Of a DNA stretch of 64,000 bases, positions 52,025-60,382 are shown in pieces. Source of the stretch: G965222505 sp965222505. Its GTDB lineage: Bacteria; Bacteroidota; Rhodothermia; Rhodothermales; DATKEJ01. The notes beneath the pieces were generated by a model. It did not search any database. It worked only from the letters and a program-made list of their open reading frames with translations, and had not been told where the DNA came from. A program made the translations under genes and the position numbers. The stretch is from NCBI GenBank assembly GCA_965222505.1, contig OZ244956.1, positions 4,774,001-4,838,000 of the forward strand, read 5' to 3'. Within the stretch, counting starts at the first letter, position 1; every line of letters starts with the position of its first letter.

Positions 52025-54274
52025 CTAAAACTTTAGCGTAAAGGACACATTGGGGAGGGGAATCGGAATCTGGGGTACTTCCTGACGGTCGATCAGGCCG
52101 TCATCGTCTTCCTCGAATAGGATAAACCAGATGTTGCGGCGGCTGTACACATTAATGACCTGCATCTGGAGTTCGTAATCGGCGAACCCGAAGAAGCGGC
52201 CCCGCTTGCTCATGCCAAGGTCCAGCCGGTGATAGGGCGGCAGGCGTTCGCAGTTGAAGCATCCGTTAAATACGGTCTGGTCCCCCGCAGTGAAGGGGCT
52301 GTCCAGTAGCCTGAATTGTTGGTTGGGTTCGGTATAGGCCTGACCTGTGCCGTAGGTGAATACCCCTGTCAGCCGCCACGTTCGGGAAATGTCGTAGTTG
52401 GCCACCAGGTTCAGGTCATGGGTCCGGTCATACTTGGGGGCGTAGAGCATGCCGTCCTGGAAATCCGAAAAACGACGGCGGGTGATGCCATAGGTGTAGC
52501 CCAGAAAGCCGTTGAGGCGGCCTCTGGACCGTTCCAGTAACACCTCCATCCCATAGGCATAGCCTCGGCCTACAATAAACAGATCGGCATAATCGAGGCC
52601 GGCGGCATCGGGCAGGGTGGGGTCCAGCACGAAGAGGTCTTGCATGGTGCGGTAATAGACCTCGGTATCCAGGTTCAGGGATTCCGTCAGCCCCAGTTTG
52701 GCCCCGGCCACCACCTGATCTCCGTAGGCCGGTTCTACGCCTGTGTCTGTGGTGAGCCAGATGTCGAAGCCTGCAAAGCTCTCGTTGGTGATGAGCGTCA
52801 GGTATTGGAAATAGCGGCCATAGCCGGTTTGGAGCCGGAGGCGGTCGCTGGGCTTATACTCCACGCCGATACGGGGTTCGAGCCGGTAGTAATTGCCCTG
52901 GGCAAAGTAGCTGCCGCGCAGGCCGCCGCGGATCATCCACTGCGGCGTGGGGCGGAATGTCTCTTGCACATAGGCGGAGGCATAATTGGAACTGGTTTCT
53001 TCTGAAAGCGATTCCTGCCCGTCGAAGGTATCCTGGAGAGTGAATTTGAAATTCCCGGCCCAGAATCCGGCAGAGACGGCGTGCCGTTCGTTGGGGATAA
53101 ATTCAAAATCGCCCTTGACCGACAAGTCGGTGATGCGGTTGATCCGGCTAAACGGGGTACCGGCAAATTTGATCTTCGGTTCGCTGAAATACCGGGAGGC
53201 TGTAAAGGTAAAGTTGGAAAACAGCCGTTGCGAGAAAATGTGGGTCCAGTTGGTTGACAGGGTGCGGTTGCCGTAGTTCAGGTTCAGGTCGGCATCGTCG
53301 AAGATGGGAAAGTCCAGTGCATCGATGCCGGTGTACACGGAAAGGGAGAGGCGGTCGTTTTCGGAAGCATCAAAGTTGAATTTGCCGTTGATGTCGTAGA
53401 AGTAGAAGCTGTCTGGAATGCCGTCTACATCGGCATTTTTGAGGGCGGCAAGCAATGGTTCCAGCGTTGAGCGACGGACGCCCAGCATCCAGGAGCCTTT
53501 GGCATAGGGGCCTTCGAGCAGGAGCCGGGAGGAGAGCAGGCCCAGCGAGGCATTCCCCTGAATTTCCCGGCGGTTGCCGTCCTTGTTGTAAATGTCTACC
53601 ACCGATCCGATGCGGCCTCCGTACTCTGCGGGGTACCCCCCTTTGTAGAGGCGGACGTCCTTGATGGCATCCGGGTTAAACGTCGAAAACAGGCCGAAGA
53701 AATGGCTGGGGTTGTAGACCGTGGTACGATCGAGGAGGATGAGGGTCTGATCTGGGCTGCCGCCCCGGATATAGAGGCCGCTGGAGTAATCCGATGCGGC
53801 TTTTACACCCGGTAGCAATTGCAAGGACCGGAACACATCCGGCTGAAGCACCGAAGGTAGTTGTTTGATGACATCCGTCTTGAGCTGCGCCACGCCGATA
53901 CGGCGGATTTCTTCCTCGATTTCCTTTTCGGCGGTTACTTCCAGGCCTTCAATAAAAATATCTTCCAGGGTAAGTTCGATGTCCAGTCGGCGGTTTTCTC
54001 CGGCAGCCAGGGTAACGGCTACTCGGGTCTCTTTATAGCCGATGTAGGAGCAAATCACAGTATACGCGCCGGGAGCCAGGCCCGTCAGGGTATAATAGCC
54101 GCTGTTGTTGGTAGCGGTGCCGGTGGTGGTGCCGGCCAACACGATGTTGGCCAGGAGTAAGGTTTCTCCGGTCCCGGCATCATTGACAAAGCCGCTGAGG
54201 GACGCATTGGTTTGGGCCCATACAGGTCTCTGGCTCAGCAAAAGAAGTGCTGCCAAAAGCAAAAAGTAACGCAT
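52025..54274 (-). CDS. TonB-dependent receptor, DUF4249-linked type
   Basis: A 749-residue outer-membrane receptor. Signal peptide at residues 1-20 (ending WA); residues 25-110 are a carboxypeptidase-regulatory-like domain (ASLSGFVNDAGTGETLLLAN); the plug follows (QLPSVLQPDVFRSLQLLPG, SSGLYIRGGSPDQTLILLDR); the barrel ends PNVSFTLKF with terminal Phe. Loops are rich in Tyr and Arg (YYRLEPRIGVEYKPSDRLRL). Together with the DUF4249 lipoprotein it forms a probable uptake complex, as an alternative to SusCD. Substrate unknown. A two-Cys loop (FNGCFNCERLPPYHR) near the C-terminus is unusual. Confidence 0.9.
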   Translation of the reverse strand: MRYFLLLAALLLLSQRPVWAQTNASLSGFVNDAGTGETLLLANIVLAGTTTGTATNNSGYYTLTGLAPGAYTVICSYIGYKETRVAVTLAAGENRRLDIELTLEDIFIEGLEVTAEKEIEEEIRRIGVAQLKTDVIKQLPSVLQPDVFRSLQLLPGVKAASDYSSGLYIRGGSPDQTLILLDRTTVYNPSHFFGLFSTFNPDAIKDVRLYKGGYPAEYGGRIGSVVDIYNKDGNRREIQGNASLGLLSSRLLLEGPYAKGSWMLGVRRSTLEPLLAALKNADVDGIPDSFYFYDINGKFNFDASENDRLSLSVYTGIDALDFPIFDDADLNLNYGNRTLSTNWTHIFSQRLFSNFTFTASRYFSEPKIKFAGTPFSRINRITDLSVKGDFEFIPNERHAVSAGFWAGNFKFTLQDTFDGQESLSEETSSNYASAYVQETFRPTPQWMIRGGLRGSYFAQGNYYRLEPRIGVEYKPSDRLRLQTGYGRYFQYLTLITNESFAGFDIWLTTDTGVEPAYGDQVVAGAKLGLTESLNLDTEVYYRTMQDLFVLDPTLPDAAGLDYADLFIVGRGYAYGMEVLLERSRGRLNGFLGYTYGITRRRFSDFQDGMLYAPKYDRTHDLNLVANYDISRTWRLTGVFTYGTGQAYTEPNQQFRLLDSPFTAGDQTVFNGCFNCERLPPYHRLDLGMSKRGRFFGFADYELQMQVINVYSRRNIWFILFEEDDDGLIDRQEVPQIPIPLPNVSFTLKF

Positions 54275-54439
54275 GGATAAGGGTTAATTCGTTGTGCATA
54301 TGCTGCACAAAAAGCCAATTCCAGAGGAAAGGATACACTAGGATTGGCAAGCCTGCCTAGGGATGTTGCAGCCCTCTTACGCACTACGGGGGAGAAGGGT
54401 TACCGTCGAACCGATGGATATGGGTTCTTGGTCGAATCT

Positions 54440-56503
54440 TTAAGACTTGGAAATAGTCGGTAGCTCAAACCAGAATACCGAGCCCCCTGCTTCATGCGGG
54501 TAGTATCCAATCTGGCCGCCCCATTGCTCGACCGTAATCCGGCAGAAGTACAGACCGAGGCCCACCTTGCCGGTCTCGTGGTTGCCCTTGGCAAATTTCT
54601 GGAAAAGGGTGGGGACGTGTTGCGCCGGTACGCCGGCACCTTCATCCCGTATCCCTATGTACACGGTGCCGTTCTCTCGTCTGAGGTCTACGGTAATCCG
54701 GCCATTGGAAGGGCTGTGCCAGATGGCGTTTTCCAGCAGGTTGAAGAAAATGCGCTCCAGTTTGGACCGAATACCAACCGCACGCCAATGGGCATCCGGG
54801 GCGACGTCCGGGGCAAATTGAAGATGCACCCCGTGCAGGATGGCCAGGGGGGTCAGGGATTTGATAACGTAGGAAGCGGTCTGGTAGACGTCCGGGGCCT
54901 CGGCCGGGTTCATCGTGGCCGGGTCAAAAGGTTGAACCTCGGCCGAAAAGGCATCCAGGATTTCCCGAATGAACATGGCCAGTTTGTTGGATTGTTTCAG
55001 GCAGAGGTCCAGAAAACTACGACCTTCATCCGATAATTTTTCGGAATTGAGCAGTGAGAGGCTGGCCTGAATCCCCCCCAGTGGACCGGAAAGGTCGTGC
55101 ACGATGCAGTGCAGCAGGATTTCTTTCTTTTCGATATCCCGCAACAACTGATGATGGGCCAGGCGTTGCTCCCGGCCGGTCTGGATCAATTGCTTTTTCT
55201 CCGTCAGGCTAATCTTGGCGTGGTCAACCAGCAACACATGACGGCCATTCAGGTACAGGGCTGTGGCTTCCAGGTAATGATTCTCCGGCAAGCCAACTTC
55301 TTGCCACGGGCCGGACTTGAGCAAGCCCGCTTGTTGATTGGCCCAGAAGGCCTCTGCATCGACCAGGAAGTTTTTAAGGAACTCGAACTGAGCAATAAAA
55401 TCCGGGGTGTTCGGATCAACATCCAGGGCCTGATACCAGTTGGGGAAATCCCCCAGATGTGTAAAGGTGCCGTCCGGTTTTTGCTCCAGCACCAGAATGT
55501 CCATAGAGGCAAAAACGGCGCCGAGCAATGAAGAACCAGTTTGGGCATAAACGGGGCTGGGTGTACTGTCTCCCGGCAGCACTTGCATCCTGAAGGGCAA
55601 CGTCTTGCTCAGGTTGCTCAGGTCCTCCATCCCTTCAGGATGAATCAACAATTCACCGGGCACAGCGGCACGGGCCAGTTTTTGGGCCTGGAAGGCTGGG
55701 CTGCCCCATACGGTGATGCCGCGGTACACCGAGGCTTCGGTGGGGCCGAGGATCACGTTCCCAGCAGCAAGGCCAAGGCCCAGTTCCAGGGGCGCTTGTC
55801 CCTGACTTTCAGCACGGGCATGCAAGGCATCCAGATGATGAATCAACCGGGTCGCGGCCCGTATGGCCTGGGATAAGGGGGCAATGCCGGAAGGCGTCAG
55901 GCCGAACAACGCGGTCATGGTCGGGTAGGCTACCTGGACCACCAGGCCGGCTTCATCCTGAACCAGATGGGCCAGGGCGCGCATATACAGGTTAAACGTC
56001 TCGACCGGATTATCGGGCGTGTAGGGGGCACGGAGGTCAAAGGAAAGGACCGCAGCACGGGAGAGTGTATGGGGCTGATCCAGTTGAAGCAGGGCCCCGG
56101 CCGTGGTGTCGGCCTTGGCCTGGGCGGCCCGGAGCAGGCTCAGGTCATTGGCCTTTTGCTGGAGGGCTTGTTGGGTGTTGGCCTCAACCGTGGTATTGAG
56201 CAGCAGGATGCAGGTCTCTGTATCGGAAACCGCAAACACGTGCAGGTCGGCAATGCAGCCCGCGTCCAGTTCTACGGTCGGAAATTCCAGGGCCTCTCCT
56301 GAAAAGGGGAAGAGGCCCGTCAGCGCGAACAGGTAGGTGTCGACGGGTTCGCCTACGGCAAGCGTACTTAATGGGTAGGCATCAATCACCCCTCCCCAGG
56401 CAGTAAGCCGACCTTCGGCATCAGTCAAGAGATAGGCGGTCTGGTGGTGCGTACTCAGGTGCTGCGCGAGGTAGACCTGGATGGCTTGTGGTAAATCAGA
56501 CAT
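54440..56503 (-). CDS. Cyclase-domain sensor histidine kinase
   Basis: A 687-residue cytoplasmic kinase. Residues about 1-120: PAS-like sensor region (TAYLLTDAEGRLTAWGGVID). Residues about 120-150: coiled-coil linker (LLRAAQAKADTTAGALLQL). Residues about 155-305: a class III nucleotide cyclase-like domain (AAVLSFDLRAPY, LGLGLAAGNVILGPTEASVYRGITVWG) apparently without standard metal-binding Asp pairs, so perhaps regulatory. A second PAS-like segment (MDILVLEQKPDGTFTHLGDF) precedes the kinase core: H-box (IVHDLSGPLGGIQASLSLL), N-box (NLLENAIWHSP), DEGAGVPAQHV and GLGLYFCRITVEQWGG. No receiver or transmembrane domain. Its ATG shares one base with the GTPase stop (TGATG), so they are translationally coupled. 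Confidence 0.85.
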   Translation of the reverse strand: MSDLPQAIQVYLAQHLSTHHQTAYLLTDAEGRLTAWGGVIDAYPLSTLAVGEPVDTYLFALTGLFPFSGEALEFPTVELDAGCIADLHVFAVSDTETCILLLNTTVEANTQQALQQKANDLSLLRAAQAKADTTAGALLQLDQPHTLSRAAVLSFDLRAPYTPDNPVETFNLYMRALAHLVQDEAGLVVQVAYPTMTALFGLTPSGIAPLSQAIRAATRLIHHLDALHARAESQGQAPLELGLGLAAGNVILGPTEASVYRGITVWGSPAFQAQKLARAAVPGELLIHPEGMEDLSNLSKTLPFRMQVLPGDSTPSPVYAQTGSSLLGAVFASMDILVLEQKPDGTFTHLGDFPNWYQALDVDPNTPDFIAQFEFLKNFLVDAEAFWANQQAGLLKSGPWQEVGLPENHYLEATALYLNGRHVLLVDHAKISLTEKKQLIQTGREQRLAHHQLLRDIEKKEILLHCIVHDLSGPLGGIQASLSLLNSEKLSDEGRSFLDLCLKQSNKLAMFIREILDAFSAEVQPFDPATMNPAEAPDVYQTASYVIKSLTPLAILHGVHLQFAPDVAPDAHWRAVGIRSKLERIFFNLLENAIWHSPSNGRITVDLRRENGTVYIGIRDEGAGVPAQHVPTLFQKFAKGNHETGKVGLGLYFCRITVEQWGGQIGYYPHEAGGSVFWFELPTISKS

Positions 56504-57000
56504 CACACTTCCGTCATCATCTCGGCAAGCTGAAGAAATGCTTCTTCAACCCCGTCGTTTTCCTTGGCACTGGCCTCGATGATCATCCAGCCTTGATCCT
56601 TCAATCCATCAGTGGCAGATGGGTCTATTTCCCACTCGGCCTTCAGGTCAGATTTGTTCAGGATCAACAGAAACGGGACCTGCCCGATCGTATCGCGGGC
56701 GCGCTGGTGCAGGGAAAGGACCGTGTCGAGCGTTACGCGCCGGGTGCCGTCTGCGACCAAAATATAGCCGGAGGAACCCCTGAGGTACGAGGTCCGCACC
56801 TTTTGGAATTCATCTTCACCGTGTAGATCCCAGAGGATCAGGTTGACGTTCTGGCCGGATACATCAACGAGTTTCTTATCGATCTTCACGCCCACCGTGG
56901 TATGGTATTTTTCGGAAAAGATGCTTTTCACGAAACGGGATACCAAACTGGTTTTGCCCACAGCAAAAGCACCCAGCATGCACACTTTCTTTTGAATCAT
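56503..57000 (-). CDS. Rab/Ras-like small GTPase
   Basis: A 165-residue single-domain GTPase close to eukaryotic Rab and prokaryotic Rup-type proteins. G1 is GAFAVGKTS (residues 10-18, K16), G2 Thr in YHTTVGVKIDKK (35), G3 DLHG (58-61), G4 NKSD (115-118), G5 SAK (144-146). The residue after G3 is Glu62 where Ras has catalytic Gln61 (DLHGED), so intrinsic hydrolysis may be slow and dependent on a partner. There is no C-terminal prenylation Cys. The ATG at 56998-57000 is chosen over earlier in-frame codons that overlap the upstream gene. It lies between a membrane OmpA-like protein and a histidine kinase, which probably feed into one signal path. Confidence 0.88.
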   Translation of the reverse strand: MIQKKVCMLGAFAVGKTSLVSRFVKSIFSEKYHTTVGVKIDKKLVDVSGQNVNLILWDLHGEDEFQKVRTSYLRGSSGYILVADGTRRVTLDTVLSLHQRARDTIGQVPFLLILNKSDLKAEWEIDPSATDGLKDQGWMIIEASAKENDGVEEAFLQLAEMMTEV

Positions 57001-57010
57001 GGAGGGATGG

Positions 57011-58873
57011 TCATGGGTCACGCAGGGTGATGTCCAGCGTGACAAAGCGGTTGGTTGCAATATCGGGAGAGGAAGGGGAAGATCCCGGCAGGACGTTGGG
57101 GTCGGCATTGGGGGGAATGCCACTGGTTTGGAAGGAAAGTCGGTTGCTAAAGTCAACACCCTGGCGGGTGGCCTCTTCTTGCAGCAGGCGGAGCACGTTG
57201 GCAGCGCGGCCTTCGGCAATAAGTCGGTTGGTTAACAGACTGCCGTCCGGGCTGACGTAGCCGCGAATGTGAACTTTGGCCGTTCGGTTTTGTACGGCCA
57301 TGTGTCGGTCCAGGGCCGCGAGGTTGGAGACCATTTGAATCAGGCGAAGGGACTCCGCCGGGGCAATGGTCGTTATCCCTGGTGCATAGTCAAAACGTGC
57401 GTTTTCAAGTTGTTCCACCACGGTTTCAAGCGGCGGCCCGGCAACCGCCGAAAAATCCACCTGGGAAATTCCGGGCGTGAATGGGGCCAGCCGCTGCGCA
57501 TCGTCGATCCAGGATTGGGGGGCACTCCCGGAAATGCGCAGGACGTTATTGTCCGATACAGACAGTTCAATGTCCTCGGGCGGATTTAATAGTTGTCGGG
57601 CACGTTGTTCGGCCAACCGGGGATGGGGTGAAATAAACGGCTCCCATGCAAAGTCGATTTCATCTGCGTCCAGATGGCAGTAAGACAAAAAGCCGTCGGG
57701 CGTACAACCGAGCAAAGAAGCGGGTTCAGCCGCCAGGGGGTCCCGAAGGCCTTCGATGCGGTCGTTATCGGCATGGGTGACCACGAGGCCGGGCTCTGCT
57801 TCGTAACGGTCGACGAGGCGGTCCCAGCGGGTGCTGTTGCGCCACCAGAAGAACAGCGCGGCCAATACGGCCAGCAGCAGCAAGACGAGCCACCAACGGC
57901 CAATCCCACGACCAGCCTTGCGTTTATACTGGGCCAACAGGGCATTTTCCAGTACCGGTCGGCTCACTTCAAATGGCGTATCATCCCCGTCGAAGTTGCG
58001 GAGGTCAAGGAGGTGGGTCGCGTGAATCGTCTCCAGGGTTTCCTGCAGGAGGGTATGCAGTTCCACAGGAGGAATGCCACGGATCACGGCGGCGAGGACG
58101 GCAAAGGGGCTTTGTTCAATCCAGACCTTGCGTGCACCGACCTGGATGGTATCGAGTGCATCGCCTTCGACGGTATCGAAGGAGTCTTTGATAAAATCCT
58201 GGATGGCCGTGAGCATCCCGGAGATCACATCGGCATCCCGTGCCGTTTCCGGGATGGCCGAGGCATGAAGCAGCAGCAGGCCGGTTTCCTTATGGATCAG
58301 GAAGATCTGTTCCACGCGGTATTCCAGCGTGTGCAGCAACACGACTTCGGCATAGGACGTCCCGGTACGGGCTGCTTCAAGCCGCCACCGAAGGCTCTGG
58401 GGCGAGAGTCGATGTTCCAGTGCCCGGTTGATCTGCTGCAGCATTTTATCTAGCGCCTGTGCAATCGCCTTGCGAAGCGCAGGCATGATCACAGGGTAGA
58501 TGGCGGCAGCGAGGGTCTGCGGATTTTCGCGGACGGAGGCCTGGATGGTTCGTTCCACAACAGGTTTAACGGCCGCTTCCAGTTGCCGACTGGAGGATTG
58601 GCGGTCGGACCGGGTGCGGAGCACAACGGCTTCGGCGAGTGAGCCGGCCACGGCCTCCACTTGTTTTTGTGGATCGGTGAGGTGTTCGGCGAGGGCCTCG
58701 ACCTTTCCGTTCAGATCGGCCTGATGTTCGGCGAGTTCTTCATACTGAGACCGGAGGGCAGCCTGTTCTGGCCCCACAATAATAGCACGTAGTTCTTCTA
58801 GCGCTTCGGCAGGTCGGCGCTCCGGTGGGTTCCGTTTAGGCGGAACAGAAGGCTTGCCGTTTGTAGGGGCCAT
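57011..58873 (-). CDS. Transmembrane OmpA-like protein with putative longin/roadblock-like cytoplasmic domain
   Basis: A 620-residue protein. Residues about 20-110 are charged and coiled-coil-like; about 115-165 contain YPVIMPALRKAIAQALDKML. Residues about 175-290 (EYRVEQIFLIHKETGLLLLHA, DADVISGMLTAIQDFIKDSF, VWIEQSPFAVLAAVIRG) look like a roadblock/longin-type alpha-beta sensory domain; this is judged by pattern, not by search. Residues 327-344 are a single transmembrane helix (WWLVLLLLAVLAALFFWW). Beyond it, on the outer side, lie a BON-like segment (about 430-475) and a C-terminal OmpA-like peptidoglycan-binding domain (about 520-620, HIRGYVSPDGSLLTNRLIAEGRA). The ATG at 58871-58873 is preferred over an upstream GTG. 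It is followed by the GTPase after ten bases. Confidence 0.82.
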   Translation of the reverse strand: MAPTNGKPSVPPKRNPPERRPAEALEELRAIIVGPEQAALRSQYEELAEHQADLNGKVEALAEHLTDPQKQVEAVAGSLAEAVVLRTRSDRQSSSRQLEAAVKPVVERTIQASVRENPQTLAAAIYPVIMPALRKAIAQALDKMLQQINRALEHRLSPQSLRWRLEAARTGTSYAEVVLLHTLEYRVEQIFLIHKETGLLLLHASAIPETARDADVISGMLTAIQDFIKDSFDTVEGDALDTIQVGARKVWIEQSPFAVLAAVIRGIPPVELHTLLQETLETIHATHLLDLRNFDGDDTPFEVSRPVLENALLAQYKRKAGRGIGRWWLVLLLLAVLAALFFWWRNSTRWDRLVDRYEAEPGLVVTHADNDRIEGLRDPLAAEPASLLGCTPDGFLSYCHLDADEIDFAWEPFISPHPRLAEQRARQLLNPPEDIELSVSDNNVLRISGSAPQSWIDDAQRLAPFTPGISQVDFSAVAGPPLETVVEQLENARFDYAPGITTIAPAESLRLIQMVSNLAALDRHMAVQNRTAKVHIRGYVSPDGSLLTNRLIAEGRAANVLRLLQEEATRQGVDFSNRLSFQTSGIPPNADPNVLPGSSPSSPDIATNRFVTLDITLRDP

Positions 58874-58969
58874 AGCTAATCCTCTCCCGGTCACAGAAAG
58901 AGGCCTCGGACGTAAGGCCACGTTGCTCGTGGGCCATTAAACATCTGCATCGTGGGACGTGATGCAGCA

Positions 58970-59407
58970 CTAGGAACCGGAAGCCGTAAGCCGGGCAGCC
59001 ATATCGTTGAGTAACTCGGCCAGTACGGTCCGCTCGGTCTTGGCGTTGTTCACCTGGTTAAGTTCAGCCCGGAGGGCATCCAGGGCTTGGGTGAAGGATT
59101 GCCGCATGGCGGCGGCCTCTTCGGCCAGGTTGGTCGATTGGGTTTGGTTGGAGGCTTCCAGTTTATCCTGGAGGGCCTTCATGCCTTTATCGACGTTCTT
59201 TTCCAACGTACCAAGCCGGGTGGAGAACGTTTCAGACAAGGTTTCTCCCTGTACATTCAGGGCGTGTTCCAGACGTTGTAACCGCTGGTCAAGGGCTTGC
59301 ATTTGGGAGCCAAAAAGGATGTCTCGAATCTTACCGAGTTCCTCATTCTGACCAGGAAGCGTGTGGTTATCGGCAGGGGCCGATTTGTTGTTTTTTACGG
59401 ATGCCAT
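58970..59407 (-). CDS. Small coiled-coil protein, first gene of the GTPase operon
   Basis: A 145-residue cytoplasmic protein with no signal peptide. Residues about 22-135 show heptad periodicity typical of a coiled coil (LGKIRDILFGSQMQALDQRL, LEHALNVQGETLSETFSTRL, LRAELNQVNNAKTERTVLAE). The first residues are polar and disordered. I do not recognise a named family. It lies 96 bases upstream of the OmpA-like gene on the same strand and is presumably co-transcribed, possibly as a scaffold for the GTPase module. Confidence 0.75.
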   Translation of the reverse strand: MASVKNNKSAPADNHTLPGQNEELGKIRDILFGSQMQALDQRLQRLEHALNVQGETLSETFSTRLGTLEKNVDKGMKALQDKLEASNQTQSTNLAEEAAAMRQSFTQALDALRAELNQVNNAKTERTVLAELLNDMAARLTASGS

Positions 59408-59519
59408 TGGTATTTCCCGTGGACCTTATGCGTGATCAAAATCTTGTAAGTACGGGGTGTCGTATCGGCGTTTATTGGGAAGGCATGGGCATTCAGCTGC
59501 CCATGGCGATAGCACCTGC

Positions 59520-59631
59520 TTAGCGCCTATTCGAAACCGAAGGTTCACAAACGTAAAACCTGCTCTGACGGTCTGCGCATGGCTATTACAGCCGTGCGAA
59601 ACCCAGATTGAGGGTTTCGTATAGGCGCTAA
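59520..59631. repeat. 112-bp imperfect palindrome, MITE-like
   Basis: The 19-base arms TTAGCGCCTATTCGAAACC (59520-59538) and its complement (59613-59631) differ at one base. Inside is a second hairpin (CGCATGGCT / AGCCGTGCG) around 59575-59600. No target-site duplication is evident. It lies upstream of the coiled-coil gene in a 450-base gap without supported genes. Confidence 0.7.
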
Positions 59632-59859
59632 ATACAAGCAAAACAAAGCGCAACGAAGCCGAATTGATGATGCCTCCCTTAGCGTCGTACGACTTCCAAA
59701 GGTAATGGTGGTTGTACTAATTGTCAATGGTCAACGGAAGTCCGTCCTTAGATAATTAGACATGGACATGTCCAGTTTACCTTGACTTTGTCGCCACTCA
59801 GGCATACCGTGATCCCTCGTCAACCAAGTAGGAGGGATGATCCACACGAACCTGTACCC

Positions 59860-60320
59860 ATGCTACGCCTCCTCTGCCTGCTTCTAATCCTGAGCACCCC
59901 GGCCTCGGCCCATACCATCTGGGCCACCCACCTCACCGACGATACCAACACGGCCAACGGCTCCTGCAACCTGCGCGAGGCCATCCTGGCGGCCAACACC
60001 AACACAACCGTCGATGCCTGCCCGGCTGGAGGCCCCCTGAATGCCGACGACGGATGCGACATCGGGGGCAACGGACAACAAGCACAAATGCCGTGCTGGC
60101 CTCCGCCGCCGTGCCCTGCTGGCCTCCGCTGCCGGCACCTTGGCCCCTGTGGCCTCTGCACAGACGGCACCGAATTTTGCCGCACCGGTTACCAACCCCT
60201 ATGGCCTTGCCGATGTGGACTATTATAGCACTCCGGCGTTTGCTGACCTCGATGCCTTCATCGGGGAATACACCGGCTACACCAATTTCTTCGAGAACAT
60301 CGACGCTTCCCTCTCCGTCA
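59860..60320 (+). pseudogene. Fused remnants of CSLREA and VCBS-repeat secreted proteins
   Basis: The first part has a signal peptide (LLCLLLILSTPASA) and the CSLREA domain hallmark GSCNLREAILAANTNTTVDAC (59860-60040). It then breaks. In a different frame, from about 60161, TAPNFAAPVTNPYGLADVDY and TPAFADLDAFIGEYTGYTNF appear, the FG-GAP/VCBS repeat pattern with its DGDGD part deleted. Both families are large extracellular proteins in Bacteroidota; here only N-terminal fragments remain, placed head to tail. The end overlaps the convergent nucleotidyltransferase. Clearly decayed. Confidence 0.65.
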
Positions 60321-60382
60321 AACTGACCCACATCCAGGCTCGGCCCGACGGCGATCAAGATCCATGCCGAGGGAGAGACGTT

